Shown in pieces: positions 25,163-33,930 of a stretch of 64,000 nucleotides of DNA; position 1 is the first letter of the stretch; every line of letters begins with the position of its first letter. The DNA lies in assembly GCA_017519405.1 (NCBI GenBank), contig JAFWSH010000023.1, positions 62,001-126,000 on the forward strand. The letters run 5' to 3'. Made by a program: the position numbers and the translations under genes. The notes beneath the pieces were generated by a model, which was not told the DNA's origin, did no database searches, and was given only the letters and a program-made list of their open reading frames with translations. The DNA is from Clostridia bacterium (GTDB taxonomy: Bacteria; Bacillota; Clostridia; Christensenellales; Aristaeellaceae).

Positions 25163-25325
25163 CCCACGACCTCATCCGGACCTGCAGGCACGGACACCTT
25201 CCCCCGGGAGGGGAAGGGGGACCTCTTGCAGTGGATGGGGTTCCCCGGCGCACCAACCAAAAGGCTCCCCAGCTCGCTGGGGAGCTGTCGCCCGCCCTTG
25301 GGCGGGTGACTGAGGGGTAACCCCC
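25163..25325. repeat. Interspersed hairpin repeats, copy C (reverse orientation, types 1 and 2)
   Basis: Type 1 in reverse (25163-25220, CACGACCTCATCCGGACCTGC...) and type 2 in reverse (25256-25325, ACCAAAAGGCTCCCCAG...GGGGTAACCC). The stretch 25153-25390 holds only these repeats. Confidence 0.8.
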
Positions 25326-25390
25326 GGGGAGCTCATCATCCCCCGATTCCCCATATTCTCGCGAAGCACATCCTTTGCCAGAGCAAAACC

Positions 25391-26191
25391 CTACTCCGCC
25401 GCCTGCGCCTTCCGGGCGGCCTTCCGCTGCGCCTTCCGCAGCCGGTTGCGGAGACCGGGATTCTTCTTCTCCACCGGCTTGATGGCCTCATAGAACGCGC
25501 AGACCAACAGGCTCTGGATCACCCTCCACAGCACAGACAAAAGCGTGCTGCCCACGAGGGCGGCGGGATGGCTGATCCGGCTTATCAGGTACTGGGGAAC
25601 GAGCAGCACTGCCAGCAGCAGGAACAGCATGAACGCCTGCCACCGGTGGCCCCGCAGCATCTCCCGGGAACAGCGCATCACGCCGATGGGTCCTCTCGTA
25701 TCCCGGTCCACCGCGGCCTGGTCGATGAGCGCATAGAACAGAACAAGCAGAATGCCCCACACGGCCAGGATGAGCAGCGCAAGGGGCAGTCCCCCCCGCA
25801 CCCATGCGGGGGGCTGCTGCCCTCCCACAGCCAGCGCAATGGCCATGAACGTCAGAAAACCCACAGGGATCAGGTCACACAGCAGGGCAGCCCCCACGTA
25901 CTTCCCCGCATAGCGGAACCCGCGAACCAGGTCTGCCAGCTCCGCCTTCTCCTCCCGGAGAAGCTTCAGGCAGATGATGGTGAAGCCGGGAACGAAAAAC
26001 ATGGAGATCAGGGTGAAGACCAGGGAGAGCGCGCTGCCCGGCCAGCGGTTGGCCTGGATCACGCCGGCTGCATCCAGAACGCCGGAGATCATGCCGGGGA
26101 CCCCGGACAGGAAGGAGGCAAGCAGCATCAGCTTCCAGTCACGGCGGAAGGCGGCACGGGCCTTGCGGAAAAGGTCGGCAAAGGAGATCAT
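25391..26191 (-). CDS. Multi-pass membrane protein (DUF975-like)
   Basis: 266 residues with about five hydrophobic segments between residues 20 and 245 and a basic C-terminal tail (RKAQRKAARKAQAAE). The central helix pairs, the FVPGFTIICLKLLREEKAELADLVRGFRYAGKY-type loop and the GPIGVMRCSREMLRGHRW block resemble DUF975 membrane proteins common in Firmicutes; function unknown. Start ATG has GAAAGGA upstream. Transcribed alone, divergent from the FecCD permease gene. Confidence 0.7.
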   Translation of the reverse strand: MISFADLFRKARAAFRRDWKLMLLASFLSGVPGMISGVLDAAGVIQANRWPGSALSLVFTLISMFFVPGFTIICLKLLREEKAELADLVRGFRYAGKYVGAALLCDLIPVGFLTFMAIALAVGGQQPPAWVRGGLPLALLILAVWGILLVLFYALIDQAAVDRDTRGPIGVMRCSREMLRGHRWQAFMLFLLLAVLLVPQYLISRISHPAALVGSTLLSVLWRVIQSLLVCAFYEAIKPVEKKNPGLRNRLRKAQRKAARKAQAAE

Positions 26192-26239
26192 GGCCCTCGT
26201 CCTTTCTTCAAATCGCGGGAGACAGTTTCAACTATGGAA

Positions 26240-26268
26240 AGGATAGCACAGCCGCCTGCGGAGTACAA
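26240..26268 (-). promoter_or_regulatory. Promoter of the DUF975-like gene
   Basis: Minus-strand TTGTAC (26263-26268), 17-nt spacer, TATCCT (26240-26245). Confidence 0.5.
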
Positions 26269-26356
26269 GACAGCCGGGCGACAGTTGGAACGGGAAAAAC
26301 GACAGGTGGGGCGGCATGCCCCGCCATCGCCCCGCAGGGCGGAAGCCCCGCCCCGG

Positions 26357-26385
26357 TGGACAATTCCCGGGAAATATGCTATTCT
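26357..26385 (+). promoter_or_regulatory. Promoter of the FecCD-type transporter
   Basis: TGGACA (26357-26362), 17-nt spacer, extended -10 TGC-TATTCT (26380-26385). No Fur-box-like palindrome was clear. Confidence 0.6.
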
Positions 26386-26429
26386 GCCCCCAGAGGGGTC
26401 CGGAATCCACCCGGCCCCGGGAGGCGCCC

Positions 26430-27455
26430 ATGCAGAAACACCGTCTTGCCCCATGGCTCATGCCTGCGCTGCTGCCGGCAGTGCTGCTTTTGTGTGTGTG
26501 CGCGGGGAGCGTCTCCGTGCCACCGGGGCAGACGCTGGACCTGCTGTGGCGGGGGCTGTGGGGCCTGCCGCTGCCGGAGGGGTCCGCGGCGGCCATCGTG
26601 CTGCGGGTGCGGCTGCCCCGGGTGCTGTGCGTGGCCCTGACGGGGGCGTCCCTGTCCCTGTGCGGCGCCGCCATGCAGGGCCTGCTGCGCAACCCCCTGG
26701 CGGACGGCTCCACCCTGGGGGTGTCCTCCGGGGCCTCCCTGGGGGCGGTGCTGGCCATGGCCTTCGGCCTGAGCGTCCCCGGCCTGCCCTACGCCGGCAC
26801 CATGGGCATGGCCATGGTCTTCGCCTTCCTCTCCCTGGCCCTGATCCTCACCCTGGCCTTCGGGCTGGACCGGTCCCTGGCCACCCACTCCATCATCCTC
26901 ATCGGTGTGATCTTCTCCATGTTCGCCACCGCCCTCACCAGCCTGGTGATCAGCTTCGCCGGGGAGAAGGTGAAATCCATCACCTTCTGGACCATGGGGA
27001 GCCTGTCGGGGGTGAACTACACCCAGGCGGGGGTGCTGGCGGGCTTCCTGGCGGTGTGCGGCGGGGTGATCTTCCGCTGCCGGGAGGAGCTGAACGCCTT
27101 CGCCATGGGGGAGGAGAACGCCTGGCACATCGGGGTGAACGTGCGGCGGGTGAAGCTGGTGCTGCTGATGACGGTGTCGGTGCTCATCGGGGCCTGCGTG
27201 TCGGTGGGGGGCTCCATCGGCTTTGTGGGCCTGGTGACGCCCCATATGGCCCGGATGGTGGTGGGGCCCAACCACCGCCGCCTGCTGCCGGCCTCCCTGT
27301 GCGCCGGGGCGGTGTTCCTGATGCTGGCGGACCTGCTGGCCCGGACCATCGTGCGGCCGGTGGAGCTGCCCATCGGCGTGGTGACCTCCCTGGTGGGGGC
27401 CGTGGTGTTTGTGGTGATTTTCCTGGGAACCCGGAAGGGGGGCGCCCCATGCTGA
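26430..27455 (+). CDS. FecCD/BtuC-family ABC transporter permease
   Basis: 341 residues, about ten transmembrane helices. Landmarks are RLPRVLCVALTGASLSLCGAAMQGLLRNPLADGSTLGVSSGASLG near the N-terminus and GFVGLVTPHMARMVVGPNHRRLLP near the C-terminus, typical of permeases for ferric siderophores, heme or cobalamin. ATG 26430 follows GGGAGG; earlier in-frame codons precede the promoter. The stop overlaps the ATPase start by 7 nt. No cognate binding protein gene lies in the window. Confidence 0.9.
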   Translation: MQKHRLAPWLMPALLPAVLLLCVCAGSVSVPPGQTLDLLWRGLWGLPLPEGSAAAIVLRVRLPRVLCVALTGASLSLCGAAMQGLLRNPLADGSTLGVSSGASLGAVLAMAFGLSVPGLPYAGTMGMAMVFAFLSLALILTLAFGLDRSLATHSIILIGVIFSMFATALTSLVISFAGEKVKSITFWTMGSLSGVNYTQAGVLAGFLAVCGGVIFRCREELNAFAMGEENAWHIGVNVRRVKLVLLMTVSVLIGACVSVGGSIGFVGLVTPHMARMVVGPNHRRLLPASLCAGAVFLMLADLLARTIVRPVELPIGVVTSLVGAVVFVVIFLGTRKGGAPC

Positions 27456-28216
27456 CGGTGGAACATCTCACGGTGCGCTACGGGGATTTCACGGCGGTGT
27501 CGGACGTGTCCTTCCGCCTGGAGGCGGGGCAGTGGCTGATGCTCTGCGGCCCCAACGGCGCGGGGAAGAGCTCCCTGCTGGGGGCCCTCTCCCTGCGGGT
27601 GCCCTCCGCAGGCCGGCTGCTGATGCTGGGGCAGGACCTGCGGACCATGAAGCCGGCGGAGCGGGCCCGGCGCATCGCCGTGCTGGCCCAGCGCAACAGC
27701 GCCGCCTACGCCTACACGGTGGAGGAGCTGGTCCGCCTGGGCCGCTACGCCCACCGGAAGGGCTGGCTCGCCGCCGGGGCGGATCCCGAGGGGGAGGAGA
27801 AGGTGGAGAAAGCCCTGGCGGCGGCGGGGCTGACGGAATACCGCCGCACCAGCCTGCTGGCCCTCTCCGGCGGCGAGCTCCAGCGGGCCTTCCTGGCCCA
27901 GGTGCTGGCCCAGGACCCCTGCCTGCTGCTGCTGGACGAGCCGGTGAACCACTTGGATCTGCGCTACCAGCGGCAGCTGCTGGACCTGGTAGCGGCCTGG
28001 GCGGCAGAGAAGCCCGGCCGGGCGGTGCTGGCGGCGGTCCACGACCTGAGCCTGGCCCTGCGCTACGGCACCCACGCCCTGCTGCTGCAGTCGGGCCGGG
28101 CGGCGGGCTGCGGCACCCCGGCGGAGGTGCTGACCCCGGAGCGGCTCCACTCGGTGTGGGGCATGGACGTGGCCGGCTGGATGCGGGACCTGGCGGAGCC
28201 CTGGCAGCGGGACTGA
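27449..28216 (+). CDS. ABC transporter ATP-binding protein (FecE/BtuD-like)
   Basis: 255 residues. Walker A CGPNGAGKSS, signature LSGGELQRAFLA, Walker B LLLLDEPVNHLDL and the switch histidine in AAVHDLSLA are all present, as is the Q-loop LAQRNS. It powers the overlapping FecCD permease. The end carries a family-typical segment TPERLHSVWGMDV. Pair probably imports an iron-siderophore, heme or corrinoid; ligand not determinable without the binding protein. Confidence 0.9.
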   Translation: MLTVEHLTVRYGDFTAVSDVSFRLEAGQWLMLCGPNGAGKSSLLGALSLRVPSAGRLLMLGQDLRTMKPAERARRIAVLAQRNSAAYAYTVEELVRLGRYAHRKGWLAAGADPEGEEKVEKALAAAGLTEYRRTSLLALSGGELQRAFLAQVLAQDPCLLLLDEPVNHLDLRYQRQLLDLVAAWAAEKPGRAVLAAVHDLSLALRYGTHALLLQSGRAAGCGTPAEVLTPERLHSVWGMDVAGWMRDLAEPWQRD

Positions 28217-28232
28217 AACCGCATTTCTCCAC

Positions 28233-28261
28233 TTGCCATTTCTCATTATTTGCGTTATACT
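28233..28261 (+). promoter_or_regulatory. Promoter of the family 1 SBP gene
   Basis: TTGCCA (28233-28238), 17-nt spacer, TATACT (28256-28261), 69 nt before the start codon; separates this gene from the FecCD operon. Confidence 0.7.
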
Positions 28262-28329
28262 GGATCCAGAGAATGCCCGGCGGCTGTGCCGGGTTTTGAT
28301 CCCCCGAGACAAGACAAGGAGGTTTTTCC

Positions 28330-29874
28330 ATGACCAGAAGATGGCTTTCCCTGCTCCTGGCGATGGCGATGCTCTGTGCCCTGCTGCCCCTGGGGGCCCA
28401 GGCGGAGGGCGTCACCGGCGAGTATGAGGAGGTGGAGATCAACGGCATCACCTACCACAAGGCCACCGATCTCACCCAGGAGCCCATCACCCTGACCTAC
28501 TTCCACTTTGACCAGGATGAGACGGTGCAGTACTTGGCGGACCGTTTCATGGAGATTTACCCCAACATCACCGTGAAGGTGCAGTATGAGAACGTGGCCA
28601 CCTACAACAACACCCTGCTGAGCCTGGTGGGCAGCGGCAAGTCCCCGGACATCATCATGTTCTCCGACTGCGACTTCGCCCTGTCCAATATGCTCCTCTC
28701 CGACATCTCCACCTACTGGGACACCGATCCGGAGACCCAGAAGCTGGCCTCCACCATCAACAGCGCCGGCGTGGGCACCTACATGACCAAGGCCCGCTTC
28801 GCCGTGCCGGTGAAGTTCTTCCCCACGGGCATGTACATCGACCTGAACGTGCTGGAGACCCTGAACCTGGATGCTCCCGACCGGAACTGGACCTGGGAGG
28901 ACATGATCCAGCTGATCAAGGACGCCACCGTGCCCAACTCCCCCGACGGCATGGCCTACTACGGCTGCGGCTACTACAACCGCCTGGACTCCTACTACGG
29001 CATCGCCGCCAGCCAGCAGATCATCGGTGAGTTCGGCTTCAACGGCAGGACCTTCGACCTGGGCGTGTGGGCCGTGGGCGAGCAGGAGTTCTCCGACCTG
29101 AAGCTGGGCGGCTACATCGCCCCCTCCACCGAGACCCAGGAGATGGAGGACTGGACCGACGACTGGGAGGCCTGGTGCGGCGCCACCGGCCACGTGGCCC
29201 TCTTCACCGAGGCCTTCTGGACCTACATGGGCACCTGGGCCACCGAGGCCTATCAGCAGTACAACCTGGACATCGTGCCCTATGTGGTGCCCGCCGTGTC
29301 CGAGGAGGACGCCACCAAGGACCACCACACCATCGCCACCATCGACTTCGGCGGCATCACCCCCGCCTGCCAGCATCCCCGGGAAGCCTATGAGCTGCTG
29401 AAGTTCATGGCCTACGGCATCGACGGCTGGAAGACCCGCATCGAGATCTACAACAACGAGAGCCTGACCAACGCCTCCGGCCTGCCCCTGAAGTATGACG
29501 TCATGCCCTGCCCCATCACCACCGACGAGGAAGTGTGGGCCGGCTACATCGACATGTACTGCAAGGGCATGGACGAGGAGCACCGGACCTGCTGGGAGGA
29601 GTTCTTCGCCTCCTGCATGCAGCCCATCCCCTACGGCTGGACCTCCATCGCGGGCTACTGGAACTACTGCGATGAGTACTTCAACAAGATCGGCATCCAC
29701 GACCTGGTGGACAAGGGCAAGGCCAAGGCCGCTGACTACGCCGAGGAGGCCACCCGCATGGCCAACCTCTACCACGCCAACGCCATGCTCCGCTACTTCG
29801 GCCCCGACGGCTACAACGTGCTGAGCGAGGAAGAGATCGCCGAGTACAACCAGATGGTGGCGGACAACTCCTGA
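28330..29874 (+). CDS. Family 1 (sugar-type) extracellular solute-binding protein
   Basis: 514 residues. Sec signal (1-25, AQA cleavage) without a lipobox, then the SBP1 pattern ITLTYFHFDQDETVQYLADRFMEIYPNITVKVQ and a PDIIMFSD block. The C-terminal lobe is rich in Trp/Tyr, consistent with carbohydrate binding. No permease or ATPase is adjacent. Downstream, 75 nt away, is a secreted LamG-domain protein on the same strand, so the pair may act together on an extracellular glycan. Ligand unknown. Confidence 0.85.
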   Translation: MTRRWLSLLLAMAMLCALLPLGAQAEGVTGEYEEVEINGITYHKATDLTQEPITLTYFHFDQDETVQYLADRFMEIYPNITVKVQYENVATYNNTLLSLVGSGKSPDIIMFSDCDFALSNMLLSDISTYWDTDPETQKLASTINSAGVGTYMTKARFAVPVKFFPTGMYIDLNVLETLNLDAPDRNWTWEDMIQLIKDATVPNSPDGMAYYGCGYYNRLDSYYGIAASQQIIGEFGFNGRTFDLGVWAVGEQEFSDLKLGGYIAPSTETQEMEDWTDDWEAWCGATGHVALFTEAFWTYMGTWATEAYQQYNLDIVPYVVPAVSEEDATKDHHTIATIDFGGITPACQHPREAYELLKFMAYGIDGWKTRIEIYNNESLTNASGLPLKYDVMPCPITTDEEVWAGYIDMYCKGMDEEHRTCWEEFFASCMQPIPYGWTSIAGYWNYCDEYFNKIGIHDLVDKGKAKAADYAEEATRMANLYHANAMLRYFGPDGYNVLSEEEIAEYNQMVADNS

Positions 29875-29949
29875 CGCGCCGCCCTTCCCCCCTTCCCCCC
29901 CGTTTCTGAAGCGTGAGCTTGGAAAGATATGTAAAAGGAGGAAACAACC

Positions 29950-31428
29950 ATGAAAAAACTGCTGGCCCTGGTGCTGTGCGCCCTGCTGGCCGTCTCCCTG
30001 CTGGCCATCGTGTCGGCGGAGGACCTGCCCGAAGCCTTTGCCCACCTGACCTTCGACGGTGAGGACGAGGGCTACAAGGCCGTCACCAATGCCGAGGAGA
30101 TCCCCGCCGAGATGGACGGCGCCAACAAGGGCATCGTGCCGGTGGAGGACTACAGCTTCCGCTATGGCGAGGGCCCCGTGGGCAAGGCCCTGTTCCTGGA
30201 CGGCAAGGTGGCCGTGGACCTGGGCCTGAAGGCCACCGGCACCGACGCCTACACCGTGGCCTTCTGGATGAACGCCTCCCGCCTGTCCACCTACGGCCCC
30301 ACCCTGCAGATGGGCTACAACGTGGGCAAGAGCGACGCCGCCAACAACGTGACCTGGCTGAACATCACCCAGTCCGAGTGGGGCGCCAACAACGCCAAGA
30401 TCTTCCCCGTGGTGTGGAGCCGCAACAAGGCCAACGACACCTGGCCCTGGATGTACGCCTGGGATGACGCCATCCACGGCAAGCGGGAGTGGGTCCATGT
30501 GGCCATCGTCACCGACGGCACCGAGCCCGCCTATGTGGACGGCTCCGCCCCCCAGGTGAACGTGAAGTACTACATCAACGGCGAGCTGAAGTATGACAGC
30601 GCGGCCAACGGCCTGGCCTGGGCCAACGGCGCCCTGGCCCCCAACATCATGAAGCCCGACGAGGGCGTGCCCTTCGAGGCCTACTTCGGCGTCAACTACT
30701 GGGACAGCATGTACAAGGGCTATGTGGATGACCTGTACATCTTCGACAGCGCCATCACCGATGAGCAGGTGGCGGCCCTGTACGCCCTGGGCAATCCCGC
30801 CATCGAGTCCCCCCAGAACGGCCCCGAGGAGGCCGCTGCCGACGCTGCTGCGCCTGTGGAGGAGCCCGCTCCTGCGCCTGCGGAGATCGCCATCACCGGC
30901 ACCGCTGTGGGTGCCACCACCCTGGACACCCCCTTCTGGGGCGCCCACTCCGACATCTGGGCCGTGCCCGCCGGTGAGTCCGCGGCTGTGGCCTTCGTGA
31001 ACTATAACCCCGGCGAGGAGGCCGCCAACTGGAACAACTTCGACGTCGTGCTGCAGAACACCCCCACCGGCCATGCCGCCGCGGACGTGGAGGGCTATGC
31101 CGAGTACGCCGTGGTGCGGGCCGACAACTACGGCTGGGGCGCGGGCTATGACGGCAACGAGGCTCTGCAGACAGCCAACAACTATGACTGGAACACCTTC
31201 ACCGCCGACCTGAACGGCGCCCAGGTGGTGGTCATCGTCACCAACAACGGCGACAACGCCGACGTGATGGCCCTGATCGCCACCGCCGACGGCAAGGGCC
31301 TGTATCAGACCTACTCCGGCATCAAGGTAGACGGCGACCTGTACTTCTGCCTGGTGGTGGACAACTGCTGCCTGGACATCCAGGGCACCCTGTCCAGCGA
31401 GGAGATCAAGGGCCTCCTGGCCGAGTAA
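29950..31428 (+). CDS. Secreted LamG/concanavalin-like domain protein
   Basis: 492 residues. Sec signal (1-23). A LamG-type jelly roll (about 28-280) is marked by FAHLTFDG, VGKALFLDG, YTVAFWMNASRL, WVHVAIVTD, KYYINGEL and YVDDLYIFDSAITDEQVAALY. A Glu/Pro/Ala linker (about 285-315) leads into a second beta-rich domain (about 316-492) of carbohydrate-binding-module type (FVNYNPGEEAANWNNFDV). No catalytic motif is evident, so it is likely a glycan-binding surface or secreted protein. Preceded by AAAGGAGG and followed by a terminator. Confidence 0.8.
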   Translation: MKKLLALVLCALLAVSLLAIVSAEDLPEAFAHLTFDGEDEGYKAVTNAEEIPAEMDGANKGIVPVEDYSFRYGEGPVGKALFLDGKVAVDLGLKATGTDAYTVAFWMNASRLSTYGPTLQMGYNVGKSDAANNVTWLNITQSEWGANNAKIFPVVWSRNKANDTWPWMYAWDDAIHGKREWVHVAIVTDGTEPAYVDGSAPQVNVKYYINGELKYDSAANGLAWANGALAPNIMKPDEGVPFEAYFGVNYWDSMYKGYVDDLYIFDSAITDEQVAALYALGNPAIESPQNGPEEAAADAAAPVEEPAPAPAEIAITGTAVGATTLDTPFWGAHSDIWAVPAGESAAVAFVNYNPGEEAANWNNFDVVLQNTPTGHAAADVEGYAEYAVVRADNYGWGAGYDGNEALQTANNYDWNTFTADLNGAQVVVIVTNNGDNADVMALIATADGKGLYQTYSGIKVDGDLYFCLVVDNCCLDIQGTLSSEEIKGLLAE

Positions 31429-31497
31429 TTCCCCGACCCACGGAAGACGCACTCCGGCCACCCGCCGGGGCAGCCTTTCAACACAAGACCCCGCTGC

Positions 31498-31517
31498 AAA
31501 ACCTGCGGCGGGGTTTT
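31498..31517 (+). terminator. Terminator after LamG gene
   Basis: Stem ACCCCGC-T-GC/GC-G-GCGGGGT followed by TTTTT. Confidence 0.8.
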
Positions 31518-31528
31518 TCGGTGGCACG

Positions 31529-31566
31529 GCCTTATCCGGACCTGCGGGCAAGACGGATGAGGTCCG
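31529..31566. repeat. Degenerate remnant of a type 1 repeat (copy D)
   Basis: TTATCCGGACCTGCGGGCAAGACGGATGAGGTCCG keeps the ends of the type 1 unit but has lost the CTTCCCC hairpin. Confidence 0.4.
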
Positions 31567-31620
31567 CACAAAAACAGACGGCGCAGCGGCCGTCTGTCAG
31601 GGAAAGCTGTGGAAAGGGCT

Positions 31621-32586
31621 TCAGGCCTCCCGCTGCCGCCCGTACCAGGCCCGCACCACCGCCTCCGCCTTCTTCCCCACGATGGAAAAGCCCATCTCCG
31701 GCGTGCGCTGAGGCAGACAGGTGTACCAGTCCCACCAGAACCAGCCCCCGAACCAGGGCTCGTCCCAGAAGGCCCGGAAGCAGGACTCGTAGAAGTTGGC
31801 CTGCTCCTCCTCGTCGTAGGGGAACTCCCGGTGGGAGAAGTCGTAGGGCATCATGGCGCAGCCCGCGGCGCTGCGGCAGCCGATCTCCATGAAGATCACC
31901 TGCTTGCCCAGGCGCCGGGAGAGGTCCGCCAGCTGCTCCCGGTGGCGCTGCCAGGCGGCCAGCATGGTCGCCATGTCCGCCCCGGGGCGGTCCGCCACCC
32001 GGTAGTAGGCGGAGGTGCCGATGTAGTCCACCGCGTCCCACCAGGCCACGCTTGCCTCGTGGCCGTGGTTGGTGTTGTAGACCAGGGGGCCGTGGTACAC
32101 CGCCCGCACCCGGGCGATGGCCTCCCGCCACTGGGCCTCCCGGGCCTCCGTCCCCAGCATCTCACAGCCCACGCAGAACATCTCGCAGCCCGTCTCCTCC
32201 GCGATCTCCGCCCAGTGGCACAGGAAGGCTGTGTAGGAGGAGAACCACTCCTGCCAGTAGTCCCGGCGGCCGCTGACCTCCGGCTCCGGGAAGCTGATGT
32301 GGGCCCGCCAGACCCCGTCGGCGCAGTTCACCATGGGCTTCATGCAGACCTTCAGCCCCAGGCGGTGGAGCTCCGCCACGGCGGCGGCCACATCCCGATC
32401 CGTCACGGTGCAGCGGTAGTCCGGGCGGATCACGGTGGAGGAGAAGCTGTCCTGCAGCACCGTGAAGGCCAGGGCGGCCCAGTCGCCCCCCAGGGCGGCC
32501 ATCCGCGCCATGGAGGCCGCCGCCTCCGGGGTGCGGTACATCCCCCGCCGCCCGTCAAATCCGTAGGTAAAGCCCTTGATCAGCAT
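31621..32586 (-). CDS. Glycoside hydrolase, GH113-like TIM barrel
   Basis: 321 residues, cytosolic (no signal). It opens KGFTYGFDGRRGMY, has VCMKPMVNCADGVWRA, the acid/base-type motif FCVGCEMLGTE, NTNHGHE, and the nucleophile-type strand VIFMEIGCRSAAG, then GWFWWDWYT near the end, the order seen in GH113 endo-mannanases and relatives. ATG at 32584-32586 follows GGAGG. Probably trims an imported oligosaccharide. Exact specificity is inferred from family resemblance only. Confidence 0.75.
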   Translation of the reverse strand: MLIKGFTYGFDGRRGMYRTPEAAASMARMAALGGDWAALAFTVLQDSFSSTVIRPDYRCTVTDRDVAAAVAELHRLGLKVCMKPMVNCADGVWRAHISFPEPEVSGRRDYWQEWFSSYTAFLCHWAEIAEETGCEMFCVGCEMLGTEAREAQWREAIARVRAVYHGPLVYNTNHGHEASVAWWDAVDYIGTSAYYRVADRPGADMATMLAAWQRHREQLADLSRRLGKQVIFMEIGCRSAAGCAMMPYDFSHREFPYDEEEQANFYESCFRAFWDEPWFGGWFWWDWYTCLPQRTPEMGFSIVGKKAEAVVRAWYGRQREA

Positions 32587-32629
32587 GGGTAGCCTCCTTG
32601 CGCCCCTCTTGCGGCTGTGTTGCTGCGCT

Positions 32630-32658
32630 ATTGTACCACAGCCCGGCCCGGGGCGCAA
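32630..32658 (-). promoter_or_regulatory. Promoter of the GH113-like gene
   Basis: Minus-strand TTGCGC (32653-32658), 17-nt spacer, TACAAT (32630-32635). Confidence 0.5.
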
Positions 32659-32728
32659 CAGCGCGGCCGCGGGGGATGCCGTGACGGGCCGGCTTTATCT
32701 TTGCCTGAAAAATCGGGGGCAGCCGAGA

Positions 32729-32752
32729 GAAAAGGGGGACATGACGCCCCCC
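32729..32752 (-). terminator. Terminator after aroB
   Basis: Minus-strand stem GGGGG/CCCCC with 8-nt loop followed by TTTTCTC. Confidence 0.65.
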
Positions 32753-32762
32753 GGCCTTTCCC

Positions 32763-33773
32763 TCACCGGAAGCAATCCACGTACCGGGCCCGCAGGGTCT
32801 CCGGGGTCATGGGCGTCAGGCGGTACTGCCCCACGGTCTCCACCGTCACGGCGGTGATGGCGCCCGCCCGGGCCTTCTTGTCGTGGAGCACCGCGGCCAT
32901 CACCCGGTCCGGGTCCGCGTCGCAGGCGGTGGGCAGGCCCAGGCGCCGCAGCACCGGCAGCAGGCGCTCCCGGACGGCGTCGCTGCACATGGGCAGCATG
33001 CCCAGGGCCACGCACTCCCCGTGGAGCAGGCCGTTCTCCCCGTGGAGGCTCTCGATGCCGTGGCCCAGGGTGTGGCCGAAGTTCAGCACCTGCCGCAGGC
33101 CCTGCTCCTTCTCGTCCTGCTCCACCACGGCCTTCTTGATCCGCAGGCTCCCGGCGATGACGGGGGTGAGGTCCGCCGGCAGGGCCTCCGCCTCGAAGCG
33201 GGCGAACTCCCCCTCGTCGAAGCACAGGGCCATCTTTACCGCCTCCGCCAGGCCGTTGGCCACCTGCCGGGGCGGCAGGGTCCGGAGGGTCTCCGGGTCC
33301 GCCAGCACGCCCCGGGGCTGGTGGAAGGCCCCCACGATGTTCTTCACCCCGTCCAGGTTCACGGCGGTTTTCCCCCCGATGGAGGAGTCCACCTGGGACA
33401 GCACGGTGGTGGGGACGTTGTAGAAGTCCACCCCCCGCATGAAGCAGGCCGCCGCAAAGCCCGCCAGGTCCCCCACCACGCCGCCGCCCACCGCGGCCAC
33501 GCAGTCGTGGCGGTTCATGCCCGCCGCCAGCATCCGGGTGAGGAGCAGGCGGAAGTTCTCCAGGCTCTTGGTCTCCTCCCCTTGGGGCAGGCGGACGATC
33601 TCCGCCCGGGCGCACTGGGCCGCCAGGGTCCGGGCATAAGCCTCCGGCACCCCGTCGTCGGTGACGATGAGCACCTTCCGCCCCAGGTTCCACACCTCGC
33701 CCGCCCGACGGAGGCTTCCCGCCTCCAGCAGGATCTCATAACTGTCCGCCCCCAGGTTCACGGGGATGATCAT
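32763..33773 (-). CDS. aroB: 3-dehydroquinate synthase
   Basis: 336 residues. NAD-binding and catalytic blocks are GGGVVGDLAGFAAACFMRG, PTTVLSQVDSSIGGKTAVN, GLAEAVKMALC and LNFGHTLGHGIES (metal-binding histidines). AroB closes DAHP to 3-dehydroquinate in the shikimate pathway. No other aro gene is nearby. The start ATG has AAGGAGGG upstream; between it and the next gene lies a strong hairpin. Confidence 0.95.
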   Translation of the reverse strand: MIIPVNLGADSYEILLEAGSLRRAGEVWNLGRKVLIVTDDGVPEAYARTLAAQCARAEIVRLPQGEETKSLENFRLLLTRMLAAGMNRHDCVAAVGGGVVGDLAGFAAACFMRGVDFYNVPTTVLSQVDSSIGGKTAVNLDGVKNIVGAFHQPRGVLADPETLRTLPPRQVANGLAEAVKMALCFDEGEFARFEAEALPADLTPVIAGSLRIKKAVVEQDEKEQGLRQVLNFGHTLGHGIESLHGENGLLHGECVALGMLPMCSDAVRERLLPVLRRLGLPTACDADPDRVMAAVLHDKKARAGAITAVTVETVGQYRLTPMTPETLRARYVDCFR

Positions 33774-33795
33774 GGGCTTTCCCTCCTTGTGAAGA

Positions 33796-33827
33796 ACCCC
33801 TCCGTCCAGTGGGCCGGAGGGGTTCCT
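33796..33827 (-). terminator. Hairpin between the small secreted gene and aroB
   Basis: Stem AACCCCTCCG/CGGAGGGGTT with a 10-nt loop lies just upstream of the aroB ribosome site. It lacks a clean U-tract and could be a terminator of the upstream gene or a leader structure; its CCCTCC arm is also complementary to the aroB Shine-Dalgarno. Confidence 0.5.
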
Positions 33828-33930
33828 TTGTCAGTGTTGTCCTGTGGCTTTTTCCATTTCCATGTCTAGAGTTTTCCGGGGATGTTTTATCAAAGTCCTA
33901 TATCTACACGTACAGCAGACTCTTGTTCTG

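Noticed and set aside
33774-33930. Ten-codon ORF (MEMEKATGQH) before the aroB hairpin as an aromatic-amino-acid leader peptide
   Set aside because: It has no aromatic codons and no ribosome-binding site.
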